From NCBI GenBank assembly GCA_029261595.1, contig JAJDAZ010000056.1:124001-188000 (forward strand): a DNA stretch of 64,000 bases, in the 5' to 3' direction. Under the pieces are notes generated by a model, which did no database searches, was not told the origin of the DNA, and saw only the letters and a program-made list of their open reading frames with translations. The position numbers and the translations under genes were made by a program. Every line of letters begins with the position of its first letter. The first letter of the stretch is position 1. This DNA comes from Nitrospinaceae bacterium. Its GTDB lineage: Bacteria > Nitrospinota > Nitrospinia > Nitrospinales > VA-1. Positions 35,709-43,841 of this stretch are shown here, one piece after another.

Positions 35709-35882
35709 TTATTCCTGACCGGGATTGTCACCATTCTTTGCGCCTTGTTCCTGTTCCGCCTTCTCCTGCATTCTTTTCATATGTTCTTTGGGTTGGTTGT
35801 TGATGAAGCGTGCGTATTTCGGGAGCATGAATAACATCACGACTGCGAAAACGCCTGCAATAACCAATATGAAAGTATCCAC
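35709..35882 (-). CDS. 57-residue single-pass membrane protein
   Basis: A GTG-start frame preceded by a perfect GGAGGA ribosome-binding site 6 bases upstream. One membrane helix (TFILVIAGVFAVVMLFML) is followed by a polar tail (KRMQEKAEQEQGAKNGDNPG). Its stop lies 6 bases before the VOC gene start, so it is the first gene of the VOC/FAD-oxidase operon. It is too short for usual gene callers but well supported. Possible small regulator or membrane anchor; no family recognised. Confidence 0.75.
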   Translation of the reverse strand: MDTFILVIAGVFAVVMLFMLPKYARFINNQPKEHMKRMQEKAEQEQGAKNGDNPGQE

Positions 35883-35943
35883 TTAAGTTCCTCCAAAATT
35901 TACTTTTTAGTATTGTATCATTTCTTTAAAACTTGTGAAAACA

Positions 35944-35974
35944 ACCTGCGTTTATCTGTGTTCATCGGTGGTTT
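35944..35974. repeat. dispersed repeat, copy 1 (GATGAACACAGATAAAC type)
   Basis: On the minus strand this reads AACCACCGATGAACACAGATAAAC; its core of 17 bases is identical to a copy at 48428-48444. It overlaps the last codons and stop of the siroheme synthase gene. Such sequences are frequent intergenic repeats in several bacterial genomes. Confidence 0.55.
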
Positions 35975-36629
35975 CACTAAATTTCTTCAGCAGGTCCAAA
36001 GCCAGCGCTTCCGCTTCCATTAGATCATCCTGCTCTAGAAACCGATTGACTTCCTCATTTTCAAGTATGCTAATCAAAAACTGTTTCCGATCATCAGGAG
36101 TGGGGAGGATTTTCATGGCTTCCTTGCGCAACCGGCTCTGCAAGTCGATTTTCAATTTGTCCTGATGTTGGATACATTTTTCCAGCACCGGTTGTATTTT
36201 CTCCCTTAGGGATTTGGCCATCAGCGGACTTTTCCCGCCTGTTGAAATGGCGACCTGCACAGTATCGTGAAAATTCATGACCGAGGGATGATTGAAATCA
36301 CTGACATCCGGGTCGTCCACCGCGTAGGCGTAACACCGTAGGCGTTTGGCATCTTCGACGATTTTACGGTTCAGAGCTTTATCGTCGGTGGCGGCCATGA
36401 CCAGAATGAGCCGGTCGTATTCTCCAAGAAATTCTCCTCCCGACAAATGCCCCGCTTTCACCTGCACCCTGCCCTCTTTTTCCCATTGGGCTATATCGGG
36501 GGAAAATCGTTCCGCATGGACAAATAGGTGGCAATTCTGGGAAAGAATGGCTTCGATCTTTTTGGTCGCTTCCCGCCCGCCTCCTGCAATGACCACCTGC
36601 CTGCCTTTAAGATTTAAATCAACAATCAT
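35952..36629 (-). CDS. siroheme synthase N-terminal type: precorrin-2 dehydrogenase / sirohydrochlorin ferrochelatase
   Basis: 225 residues from the ATG at 36629, where homology ([22 protein letters not shown]) begins. The Rossmann GGG loop, the [20 protein letters not shown] block and [14 protein letters not shown] are those of the CysG-N/Met8 family, which oxidises precorrin-2 and inserts iron. The C-terminal methyltransferase half of CysG is absent. The product, siroheme, is needed by the reductase encoded at 61.1 kb. The last codons (ETTDEHR) and the stop lie in a dispersed repeat. Confidence 0.85.
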   Translation of the reverse strand: MIVDLNLKGRQVVIAGGGREATKKIEAILSQNCHLFVHAERFSPDIAQWEKEGRVQVKAGHLSGGEFLGEYDRLILVMAATDDKALNRKIVEDAKRLRCYAYAVDDPDVSDFNHPSVMNFHDTVQVAISTGGKSPLMAKSLREKIQPVLEKCIQHQDKLKIDLQSRLRKEAMKILPTPDDRKQFLISILENEEVNRFLEQDDLMEAEALALDLLKKFSETTDEHR

Positions 36630-36753
36630 CAAAATCCCAAAATATAGTGAAAAGTACCTCATTGTATGGGTTAATGGTATCATAAGATTTTTAGCTGGTT
36701 TCCTGACAATTCTTGAATTTCAGATCGATTTAACCGCCCAAACGGACAAAATA

Positions 36754-37716
36754 ATGGAAAATTTATTGGATAAACAAAATAAACAAGCGCAAACGGCGGT
36801 CATCGGCGACGTGACCCTTAAAATGAGCCTGCCCGACAGCACCCAGCCGGAATGGATCGGCCAGACCGAGGTTTTGAAGCAGATTCTGGCTTGCTGGCTG
36901 GTGGTGGGGAAAAAAGATTTTCCACTCTCTCCCCGCATTATCGGAATGCCCGGAATCGGCAAAACCACCCTGGCGATGGTCGCGGCTTTAAAACGCCAGC
37001 AACCGCTGTATATTTTTCAATGCACCAGCGACACCCGTCCCGAAGACCTGCTGGTAACACCCGTTCTAGCGGAGTCGGGGAAAATTTCCTATCACGCATC
37101 GCCATTAGTCAGCGCCATGATCACCGGGGGCATCTGCATACTTGACGAGGGCAACCGCATGAATGAGAAAAGCTGGGCCTCGCTGGCGCCGCTTCTCGAT
37201 CACCGGCGCTATGTGGAGTCGATTATCGCGGGGATTCAAATCAAGGCGCACGATGAGTTTCGGGCCTGCGTCACCATGAATCGCGACGAATCGACGTTTG
37301 AAATTCCCGACTACATTCTTTCTCGCCTGCAACCCACGTTGCCGTTGTCGATGCCGAATTATCAGGACGAGATGGACATCTTGCAATACCATCTGCCTTT
37401 CGCTGAAAATGATCTTCTCGAAATGACGGTCGATTTTCTGCAAAAATCTCACCAGCTGGACCTGGATTTTTCGCCCCGTGACGGCATTCACATTCTGCAA
37501 TACGCGCTCAAGCGTTTGAGTCAGGACAAGGACCATCCGCTGGCTAAAGATGAAGTCTGGAAGGAAGCCATCGTGCGGGTTCTGGGAGAAGACGCTCTGG
37601 ACCTGGACGGCTTGGCCTCGCGTAACCGCCGTGCTCTGGGTTCCGACCGCTTACCGATGGGATTGAGCGATTTCTTTTTCGATGAAAACAGCCCTCTCCA
37701 TCCAGATAGTGATTGA
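36754..37716 (+). CDS. MoxR-like AAA+ ATPase
   Basis: 320 residues from the ATG at 36754, where the domain begins; frame extension upstream overlaps the opposite siroheme gene and is spurious. Walker A ([11 protein letters not shown] near residue 65), Walker B ([10 protein letters not shown] near 130), a sensor-like ACVTMNRDE and a C-terminal lid place it in the MoxR/AAA_5 group. Such ATPases act as chaperones, normally with a VWA partner; here the next gene is a 614-residue protein of unknown family. No good ribosome-binding site. Divergent from the siroheme gene. Confidence 0.85.
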   Translation: MENLLDKQNKQAQTAVIGDVTLKMSLPDSTQPEWIGQTEVLKQILACWLVVGKKDFPLSPRIIGMPGIGKTTLAMVAALKRQQPLYIFQCTSDTRPEDLLVTPVLAESGKISYHASPLVSAMITGGICILDEGNRMNEKSWASLAPLLDHRRYVESIIAGIQIKAHDEFRACVTMNRDESTFEIPDYILSRLQPTLPLSMPNYQDEMDILQYHLPFAENDLLEMTVDFLQKSHQLDLDFSPRDGIHILQYALKRLSQDKDHPLAKDEVWKEAIVRVLGEDALDLDGLASRNRRALGSDRLPMGLSDFFFDENSPLHPDSD

Positions 37717-37794
37717 CCCTTTTCGCAGAAGCCTTTGCAAATCTTAAATTCCCCTTTCTCTTGTGATAATTATCATTAGCCTTCATGCCCGACA

Positions 37795-37862
37795 CGGGTA
37801 CTTTAAGAAAGGGGGGATCGGTTTCTCCCCCTTCTACGAAGGGATCCGGGGGGATTTTTCTG
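37795..37862. repeat. palindromic GC-rich intergenic repeat
   Basis: Between the MoxR-like gene and its partner lies a sequence with several G and C runs (GGGGGGATCGG, TCTCCCCCTTC, GGGATCCGGGGGGATTTTT). It looks like a dispersed intergenic repeat, and could also form a hairpin ending in TTTTT. It is similar in style, not in sequence, to the repeats at 48.4 and 59.9 kb. Confidence 0.4.
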
Positions 37863-37881
37863 AGAACTCTTTTTTTTAACA

Positions 37882-39726
37882 ATGAACGAAAATAATAAAA
37901 ACGACATTTTCAGTATCAGCGACAAAATTCGCGTCCTGCCCGTGGTCCACGGAAGTGGTAATTACTCGCGCCAGGTGCGGCAAAGAATATTATCGTCCGG
38001 ATGCGATTGCCTGGCGGTGGCCCTGCCGCCGGAGTTTCAACCGACGGTCGAGCAGGGGCTGGATCTTCTTCCCTCCGTCACGGTCAGTTGCCTTGAGGAA
38101 TCGGATGGAACCCAGAGCTATGTTCCCATCGACCCCAGCCAGCCGGTCATCATGGGTCTCCGCATCGCCCGGCAGGAAGGCATCGCCCGCGCCTTCATCG
38201 ACTGGAGCGTCGCGTCTTTTGAACCGCGCAAGGTGGATTTCCCGGACACCTTCGCTTTGCGGGGGATGTCGCTTGAAAAATTCAATTCCGCGCTTCTCAC
38301 CACTTTGAAACGCCCTCCGGCAGGCAGTCAGCATGAAAAACGGGCGCGCTGGATGGCGTTCAAGCTTCACGAACTGGAGCTGGACCACTCCCAAATCACT
38401 CTCATCTGCTCCGTCCTCGACTGGCCGTGGATCAAGGAAGCCTACGATGAACGGCTGGGTTACAGTCCTCCTGAAAAAGTGGAAGGCACGCCGCATCTGT
38501 ACGGGGTGGATAAGAATACCCTGCTGTTTGCGCTGACCGAATTTCCCTACATCACTTACCTTTACGAAAAAATGCGCGAGGAATTGCGCTCGGACAAAGA
38601 CGTCGCCATTGACGGCGTGAAGGAGATCATTCTGCGGGCACGGGAACTTTATCTGAAAAAGAAAAAGGTGCGCTACCACAATTTGACCATCCCGTCGTTT
38701 CAGGTGTTTCTGCAATACGTGCGCAACCTGACCTTGATGGAATCGCGCCTGACGCCGGATTTATACACTCTGGTGACAGCGGCCAAGCAGATCGGCGGAG
38801 ACTTCTTTGCGGTCTGTGTATTGGAGGCGGCCAGAGATTATCCCCTGCAAACGGAAGGTTCTTTGGAAACATTGGCACTGGGAATCGATCAGGCCGTGTT
38901 TGACGAGGACGAGAAAACCCCGGTCAAATTGAAAAACCGTTTATCGGAATTGATGTATGAATGGCGGACACTGGATCTCAAACCGGAGCCGGACAAAATA
39001 AAGCAGGAAAATTGGAAATACCGGTGGGACCCGCACGGGCAATGCTCGTGGCCGCCGGAGGATGAAAAAATCGAAAACCTCAACACCCATGTGCGTGAGC
39101 AATCGCGTCTTTTGCTCAGCAATGATCTGGCGCGGACCGAGAAATTCACTTCGTCGGTGAAAGACGGCATCGACATTCGCGATACCTTAAGAAACTGGCA
39201 TACGGGTGATATTTACGTCAAAGAGATTCCACCCTCGCGCGGGCAGGTGGAAATCGTGGTGTTTTTGTTCGACCCCGAACCCGATCCCGATCAATACAGC
39301 TGGCGGCAGACCTGGTACGCCGAGCACAACGAAGAATCCACCCTGTGTTTCTACGCGACCGAATACATGAACAACCTGGTCGGCCCCGGAATCGGCGAAG
39401 CCAACTACGGCGGGTGCATGATGATTTATCCGCCCCGCCCCATCCCCAATATCTGGGAAGACCCGCATATCAACCGGACCGACACTCTGGAAGAAAAATT
39501 ACTGGAAGCGGCGTTTTACCATTCCAGGGAAAAACACGTCACCGTTGTCTCCCCCTGCCCTGCCCGCCCTAGCTGGCGAAGGCTGGCCCGTCAATTCAAG
39601 AAAAACCTGATCCACATCCCCATGAAACGCTTTTCCAACCAGACCCTCGAACGCGTCCGGCGCTTTCACGTATTGAATGGAAAAGAAATCCGTTCCTTCG
39701 CGCAACGATTTATTCAGGATATATAG
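37882..39726 (+). CDS. 614-residue partner of the MoxR-like ATPase, unknown family
   Basis: 614 residues, no signal peptide or membrane helix. The N-terminus (RVLPVVHGSGNYSRQVRQRI, CDCLAVALPPEF) resembles the first strand-helix of TraB/ChaN/DUF5682-like folds, which have been seen with MoxR ATPases; this is a weak inference. The middle is helical, and the C-terminal third has VEIVVFLFDPEPDPDQYSW and GGCMMIYPPRPIPNIWEDPH. No VWA domain is visible. It follows the MoxR-like gene after 165 bases on the same strand. A decayed copy of its last 58 codons lies at 40096-40269. Confidence 0.72.
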   Translation: MNENNKNDIFSISDKIRVLPVVHGSGNYSRQVRQRILSSGCDCLAVALPPEFQPTVEQGLDLLPSVTVSCLEESDGTQSYVPIDPSQPVIMGLRIARQEGIARAFIDWSVASFEPRKVDFPDTFALRGMSLEKFNSALLTTLKRPPAGSQHEKRARWMAFKLHELELDHSQITLICSVLDWPWIKEAYDERLGYSPPEKVEGTPHLYGVDKNTLLFALTEFPYITYLYEKMREELRSDKDVAIDGVKEIILRARELYLKKKKVRYHNLTIPSFQVFLQYVRNLTLMESRLTPDLYTLVTAAKQIGGDFFAVCVLEAARDYPLQTEGSLETLALGIDQAVFDEDEKTPVKLKNRLSELMYEWRTLDLKPEPDKIKQENWKYRWDPHGQCSWPPEDEKIENLNTHVREQSRLLLSNDLARTEKFTSSVKDGIDIRDTLRNWHTGDIYVKEIPPSRGQVEIVVFLFDPEPDPDQYSWRQTWYAEHNEESTLCFYATEYMNNLVGPGIGEANYGGCMMIYPPRPIPNIWEDPHINRTDTLEEKLLEAAFYHSREKHVTVVSPCPARPSWRRLARQFKKNLIHIPMKRFSNQTLERVRRFHVLNGKEIRSFAQRFIQDI

Positions 39727-39882
39727 TTCTTTCTGTTCCGTTCACAGTAATAATTTCTGTAAGCGGAAAATGCCTTCAATTTTTATCATACAAAGTATGA
39801 TAAAAATATGAATTTTACTCGATAAAAAATCCATGATTTACTCTATATCCTTTGTTTTCATTATGATTTAGACTTCCGAAAA

Positions 39883-40061
39883 ATAAGTGCAACAGTTGGC
39901 TCCAACTGAATCGAAAGCTAAAGTTAATGTTACAACGGGTACCATCCTGCAACCTTGTTGAAAGCGGTTTCCTGTTTTCTGAAAAGAAGCACAGACGCTG
40001 CATCTGTAATTGAGCGGTTTCATCTCGAACTGAGTTCCATTTATCCAACTGTTGCACTTAT
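39883..40061. mobile_element. MITE-like element with perfect 17-bp terminal inverted repeats
   Basis: ATAAGTGCAACAGTTGG at 39883-39899 is repeated exactly, inverted, at 40045-40061, bounding a 145-base interior without a convincing gene. If the element proper starts at AGTGC, both ends are flanked by TA (39884-39885 and 40059-40060), as in Tc1/mariner or IS630-type insertion. An inner hairpin (CAGTTGG-CT-CCAACTG) begins in the left end. It lies between a gene and the remnant of that gene's 3' end. Confidence 0.6.
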
Positions 40062-40095
40062 GTTGCCCTAAAGCGAAGCTGAGTATATTTTTATC

Positions 40096-40269
40096 CCCTG
40101 CCCTTCCCGAGCGAGCTTCCGATAGCTGGCCCGGCATTTCAAGAAAAATCTAATCCACATCCCCGTGAAACGGTTTTCTAACCAGATCATGGTACGCGTC
40201 CGGCGCTTTCATGTGCTGAATGGAAAAGAAATCCTCTCCTTCGCACAACGCTTCATTCAGAATATTTAA
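40096..40269 (+). pseudogene. decayed duplicate of the 3' end of the 614-residue gene
   Basis: 58 codons align without gaps with the last 58 codons of the gene ending at 39726: FKKNLIHIPVKRFSNQ here against FKKNLIHIPMKRFSNQ there, and RRFHVLNGKEI in both. An in-frame TAG interrupts it at codon 10 (FR*LARHFKKN), there is no start and no upstream part. It is therefore a non-coding remnant of a duplication or of a second, lost copy. Confidence 0.85.
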
Positions 40270-40290
40270 GGATGTTTGTTTCCATAATAT

Positions 40291-40299
40291 TGGTATAAT
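40291..40299 (+). promoter_or_regulatory. extended -10 promoter of the PIN-like gene
   Basis: TGGTATAAT at 40291-40299 is an exact extended -10 element (TGnTATAAT). No clear -35 box is present, as is usual for this class. The expected start is near 40306, about 50 bases before the ATG. It gives the PIN-like gene its own transcription unit. Confidence 0.5.
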
Positions 40300-40355
40300 T
40301 TGGGCTATTAAATTTTAATAGACTTCTAATAGTAGGGTATTAAAATAAGACGCAT

Positions 40356-41363
40356 TTGCAAATGTATATAGTTTTGGACAGTAATATCTGGCTATCTGAA
40401 TTAGGCCTAACTACATCGAAAGGAGCTGCTACTAGATTCTACATAAAGAAAAAACAGGCCAAATTGGCCCTGCCAGAAGTAATAAAAGAAGAGGTAGAGA
40501 GGAATCTCTATAATAATCTCACATCTTATTCTAATAAAATTAAAGAAAACCACAGACAACTCCTTTCAGTATTTGGTCAATTAAAAGATGTTGTGTTGCC
40601 AAGTGAGAATGAAATTGCAGCTAAAGCCGATAGTTTATTTGAAGAGGTTAAAATTGATTTACACCATATTCCATTTACCTTAGAAAGCGCCAAGAGCTCA
40701 CTTAAAAAAATAAATGATAAAGAACCACCAAGTGACAAAAATCAACAATTTAAAGATGGGGTGATTTGGGCAGATTGCATGGTCCTTCTTGCAGAGAAAG
40801 ACGTTTTTCTTGTAACAGAGGATAAAGCATTCTTTCAAGAGAAAAAGTATGGCAATGGACTTGCTAAAAATCTCGAAGAGGAAGCAAAAATTTTTAATAA
40901 TAATTTCAAAATATACTCGTCACTTACGAATCTATTGGAAGAAATAAAAATAAATATTACTATTAATAAAGATGAATTGGTTTCTGAGTATACTAAAACG
41001 ATTCAGGAGCCAGTAAATTCTATGCTTGAGCGGACCGGGTTTTCTATCTCGTCTGGAGGAACAGCAGACATATCTTCATTTATAACGGAAGATCCAAATA
41101 AACTTTATATCGAATTCAATATTAATTTTGATTGCATTGATGAAAGAAATGAAGGAAGAACGGATGGAAAACTTCTTGCAAAAGGCGATGGTTATTATGA
41201 CCCTGACAAAGAAAAGTTTCTAGAACTTAAAAACAGGGGCGAGGAATTATGCTTTAATAAAGCCAATGAAGAAAGAAAAAATATTAGGAATATATATGGC
41301 GAATTCGGTGGAGTAATCGGGCATCGAAGCGTTGAACATACGATCAGATATCCAATAAAATAA
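40356..41363 (+). CDS. PIN-like domain protein (DUF4935 type)
   Basis: 335 residues; start at 40356 or the ATG two codons later. The N-terminal PIN-like nuclease pattern shows YIVLDSNIWLSE (first Asp near residue 8), a Glu in EVIKEEVERN, and ...DGVIWADCMVLLAEKDVFLVTEDKAFF near 130-155 with the remaining Asp residues. PIN proteins cut RNA; this larger type is common in accessory islands. The C-terminal half is unassigned. The gene is AT-rich compared with neighbours, suggesting transfer. No antitoxin gene is adjacent. Confidence 0.65.
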   Translation: MQMYIVLDSNIWLSELGLTTSKGAATRFYIKKKQAKLALPEVIKEEVERNLYNNLTSYSNKIKENHRQLLSVFGQLKDVVLPSENEIAAKADSLFEEVKIDLHHIPFTLESAKSSLKKINDKEPPSDKNQQFKDGVIWADCMVLLAEKDVFLVTEDKAFFQEKKYGNGLAKNLEEEAKIFNNNFKIYSSLTNLLEEIKINITINKDELVSEYTKTIQEPVNSMLERTGFSISSGGTADISSFITEDPNKLYIEFNINFDCIDERNEGRTDGKLLAKGDGYYDPDKEKFLELKNRGEELCFNKANEERKNIRNIYGEFGGVIGHRSVEHTIRYPIK

Positions 41364-41424
41364 TGATTATATCAAAATGTTGAATTTCCATTTCTGATTG
41401 AACAAAGGTGGGGATGAGACCGCA

Positions 41425-42141
41425 TTGAATAACCAAAACTTTAAAATCTTCTTTCTGTGTTTTACCCTCCTCCTCACAGGATGCAACGGGAGTCCTGATT
41501 CATCCGAGACGGGGAACGACCCGCAGGCGTTGATAGAACTGGCGGTAAAGAAACAGGAAATCGGCGCTTTTGAGGAGGCTGTGGAGATATTACAGCAGGC
41601 GGTATCGCTCGACCCGGATTTTGTTCCGGCCCATTACCGCATGGGTTTGGTGTATGAGGAAGCGGACAAAAGGCCTGAGGCGATTGCCGCTTATCAAAAG
41701 GCGCTTGCTCTAGATCCTGATCATGTTGCCGCCCGGCTGGGGCTGGGTGCCATCTATGGGAAACAAAACCGCAACGATCTGACAATCGTGGAATATTTGA
41801 AGGTCGCAAAACTCAAGCCGGACGATTTGGATCTGCATTTTAAGCTCGCCCTGGAATACTGGTATATCCAAGACCTGCCCAAGTCGGCTGAGTACTATAA
41901 AAAAGTGATTGCCCTCAAACCCGATCATTTGCAGGCGCATTTGAACCTTTCGAGTGTTTATCAGAAAATGAAGGATGGTGAAAAAGCCATTCAGGAAATA
42001 CAAATCGCCCTGAAGCTGGCCCATGAGGAAAAGGACGAGCACGCCACCTCTATTGCGAAAAAAAAGCTGGCCTTCTTTGTCGGGCGTAAGAACATGACCC
42101 CGGAAGAATACAACCGCAAAACCCAACCCCCCTTCGAGTGA
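41425..42141 (+). CDS. TPR lipoprotein
   Basis: 238 residues from a TTG at 41425, preferred over the TTG at 41398 because GGTGGGG lies about 10 bases upstream. A lipoprotein signal (KIFFLCFTLLLTGCNGS) is followed by about five tetratricopeptide repeats (QALIELAVKKQEIGAFEEAV; VPAHYRMGLVYEEADKRPEA; VAARLGLGAIYGKQNRNDLT; LHFKLALEYWYIQDLPKSAE; LQAHLNLSSVYQKMKDGEKA). Probably an envelope scaffold protein; partners unknown. Confidence 0.8.
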   Translation: MNNQNFKIFFLCFTLLLTGCNGSPDSSETGNDPQALIELAVKKQEIGAFEEAVEILQQAVSLDPDFVPAHYRMGLVYEEADKRPEAIAAYQKALALDPDHVAARLGLGAIYGKQNRNDLTIVEYLKVAKLKPDDLDLHFKLALEYWYIQDLPKSAEYYKKVIALKPDHLQAHLNLSSVYQKMKDGEKAIQEIQIALKLAHEEKDEHATSIAKKKLAFFVGRKNMTPEEYNRKTQPPFE

Positions 42142-42433
42142 CATCCCTTCTAATATCCATCGGATAAAGGCCCCTTCCCCGAACTAGAATTCCCCTCGGG
42201 ACCGCTATCCTAACTGTATGATTTTATTCACATTAATAGAGTTGTATTAATAATTGGGGATGCATAATATTTTCCTTGTTCTGGCCGGAACTCAAACCGG
42301 TTGAATTCCTACCTCTTATTTGAACCAGGAATCGGGCTCATTTTTGGCATGGGGAGTGCAACTAATTCTAGAAATCACCCTGATAAATCCAATCTTAAAT
42401 CCAAGGATTTTTAATCTAACTTGAGGAGTTGCT

Positions 42434-43036
42434 ATGCAAACTGCACAAAAATACTTGAACTTTATTCTGGGTTTGGCCGTTCTGGTTGTATTTTCCGCTC
42501 CTCAGGGAATCATGGCCAACCAAACAAAAATCACGGACGGTATCAAACAAACCATAGAGCAGGTCATTGAGATATTGCAGGATGAAAAACTGAAAGAGGA
42601 CCCGGTGGCGCGCCGAAAAATTCTTCGGGAGACCATCGACAAACGGTTTAATTATCAGCAAATGGCGTTACGAGCCCTGGCGGAAAACTGGAAATCGAGG
42701 AGCCCGGAAGAAAGACAGAAATTCACTCAATTGTTCAAAGAATTGCTGGAGAAATCCTATGCCAATAAAATTGAAACATTCAGTGGTGGCGAAATTCGTT
42801 ATGTAGACGAAATTGTTAAAGGAAAATACGCCCTGGTTAAAACCAAGGTCCAGCAACATGGGAAATTCGTCAATCTGGATTACAAATTGATTTTGGAAAA
42901 TGGACAATGGAAAGTGTATGACTTCACCATCAAGGGCGTCAGCATGATCCGTAATTACCGGACGCAGTTCACAAAAACCCTTAAGGAAAAATCATTTGAA
43001 GAGTTGATGAAGAATCTGGAGCAGTCTGCGGCATAA
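42434..43036 (+). CDS. MlaC/Ttg2D-family periplasmic phospholipid-carrier protein
   Basis: 200 residues with a signal segment (LNFILGLAVLVVFSAPQGIMA). The MlaC family core is visible: RKILRETIDKRFNYQQMALRAL, FTQLFKELLEKSYANKIETF, YALVKTKVQQHGKFVNLDYK and GQWKVYDFTIKGVSMIRNYR. MlaC shuttles lipids between the outer membrane and the MlaFEDB transporter. No other mla genes are adjacent, so it may work with components elsewhere. GAGGAG lies 6 bases before the ATG. Confidence 0.92.
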   Translation: MQTAQKYLNFILGLAVLVVFSAPQGIMANQTKITDGIKQTIEQVIEILQDEKLKEDPVARRKILRETIDKRFNYQQMALRALAENWKSRSPEERQKFTQLFKELLEKSYANKIETFSGGEIRYVDEIVKGKYALVKTKVQQHGKFVNLDYKLILENGQWKVYDFTIKGVSMIRNYRTQFTKTLKEKSFEELMKNLEQSAA

Positions 43037-43059
43037 AAACGAGCTGTACGCTGGCCGGA

Positions 43060-43650
43060 TCAATTCATATAATCCGTAGAGCCTCGACCGCCGCCCGAGG
43101 AAAACAAACTCCCCTGATTCCGTGCCTGGCTCAGTGAAGCCTGAACGGGGTCGGGGAAGGCGCTGTCGCATTCATTGATGTATTTCATCACCCCGATCAT
43201 CCAGTCCTTTTCACGCGGCGCCTGGATGACAGCGATATTCTGGTCTTCATATTCCCGGCAAATCTTATCTCTTGAATCGGCGACGGCTGGCAGGTTTTTT
43301 TTCTCCTGGATCGTCAAGGGCCTGACAGGGTCCACCTGAATGATCTCCAAGCCCTGATATTCCTCAGGGACGTCCTCGGTAATGAACTCTTCAATGGGGA
43401 CGCCGTTCAAATCCGTCAACCCCGGCTGAGCGAGAGACGCGATATAGAGCGGAGCCCGTTGAATCACCGCATGTTCGGCATAGCCTTCGCGAAGAATGGT
43501 TTCGTTCTTCGCCGCTTCTGCAAACACCACAAAATCCCAACGCCCATAAGTGATGCTTTTTTGCCGCTGGATGATTTCAGATTTTTCGTAAGCCTCCTGA
43601 ATGGCATCGATTACCTTTTGATCTTTCGCTCTCAATTTGAATTGAGGCAT
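43060..43650 (-). CDS. hypothetical cytoplasmic protein, 196 residues
   Basis: A hydrophilic protein without signal or membrane helix; GGAGAA precedes the ATG. The N-terminus is basic and helical (FKLRAKDQKVIDAIQEAYEK). A probable strand (RWDFVVFAEAAKN) and a Gly/Ser-rich tail follow (GSLFSSGGGRGSTDYMN). No known domain recognised. It is convergent with the mlaC-like gene and divergent from murJ. Confidence 0.6.
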   Translation of the reverse strand: MPQFKLRAKDQKVIDAIQEAYEKSEIIQRQKSITYGRWDFVVFAEAAKNETILREGYAEHAVIQRAPLYIASLAQPGLTDLNGVPIEEFITEDVPEEYQGLEIIQVDPVRPLTIQEKKNLPAVADSRDKICREYEDQNIAVIQAPREKDWMIGVMKYINECDSAFPDPVQASLSQARNQGSLFSSGGGRGSTDYMN

Positions 43651-43841
43651 GTCTTCTCCTTAATCAAGACTTTTCTTTCTACCCGTTATTCTAGCATTTG
43701 CTGAAAAATTTTATAAACCTTTATACAAACATTTAAATTCACCCCATCCGGCAATTTTGATATACTTCCACATCCCCGAGGGGAACGAGTGCCCTCGGGA
43801 CATTGCATTCACTTTTCCTGCCCAACCTTCCTTCCTGATGA

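Noticed and set aside
37990-38715. Antisense frame of 241 codons opposite the 614-residue gene
   Set aside because: No recognised motif, and the plus-strand frame is confirmed by its own decayed duplicate.
39815-40137. Two minus-strand frames across the inverted-repeat element, one with YRCSVC
   Set aside because: Considered as a transposase remnant with a zinc ribbon. Too short, no catalytic residues, and they extend past the element; kept only as a MITE.
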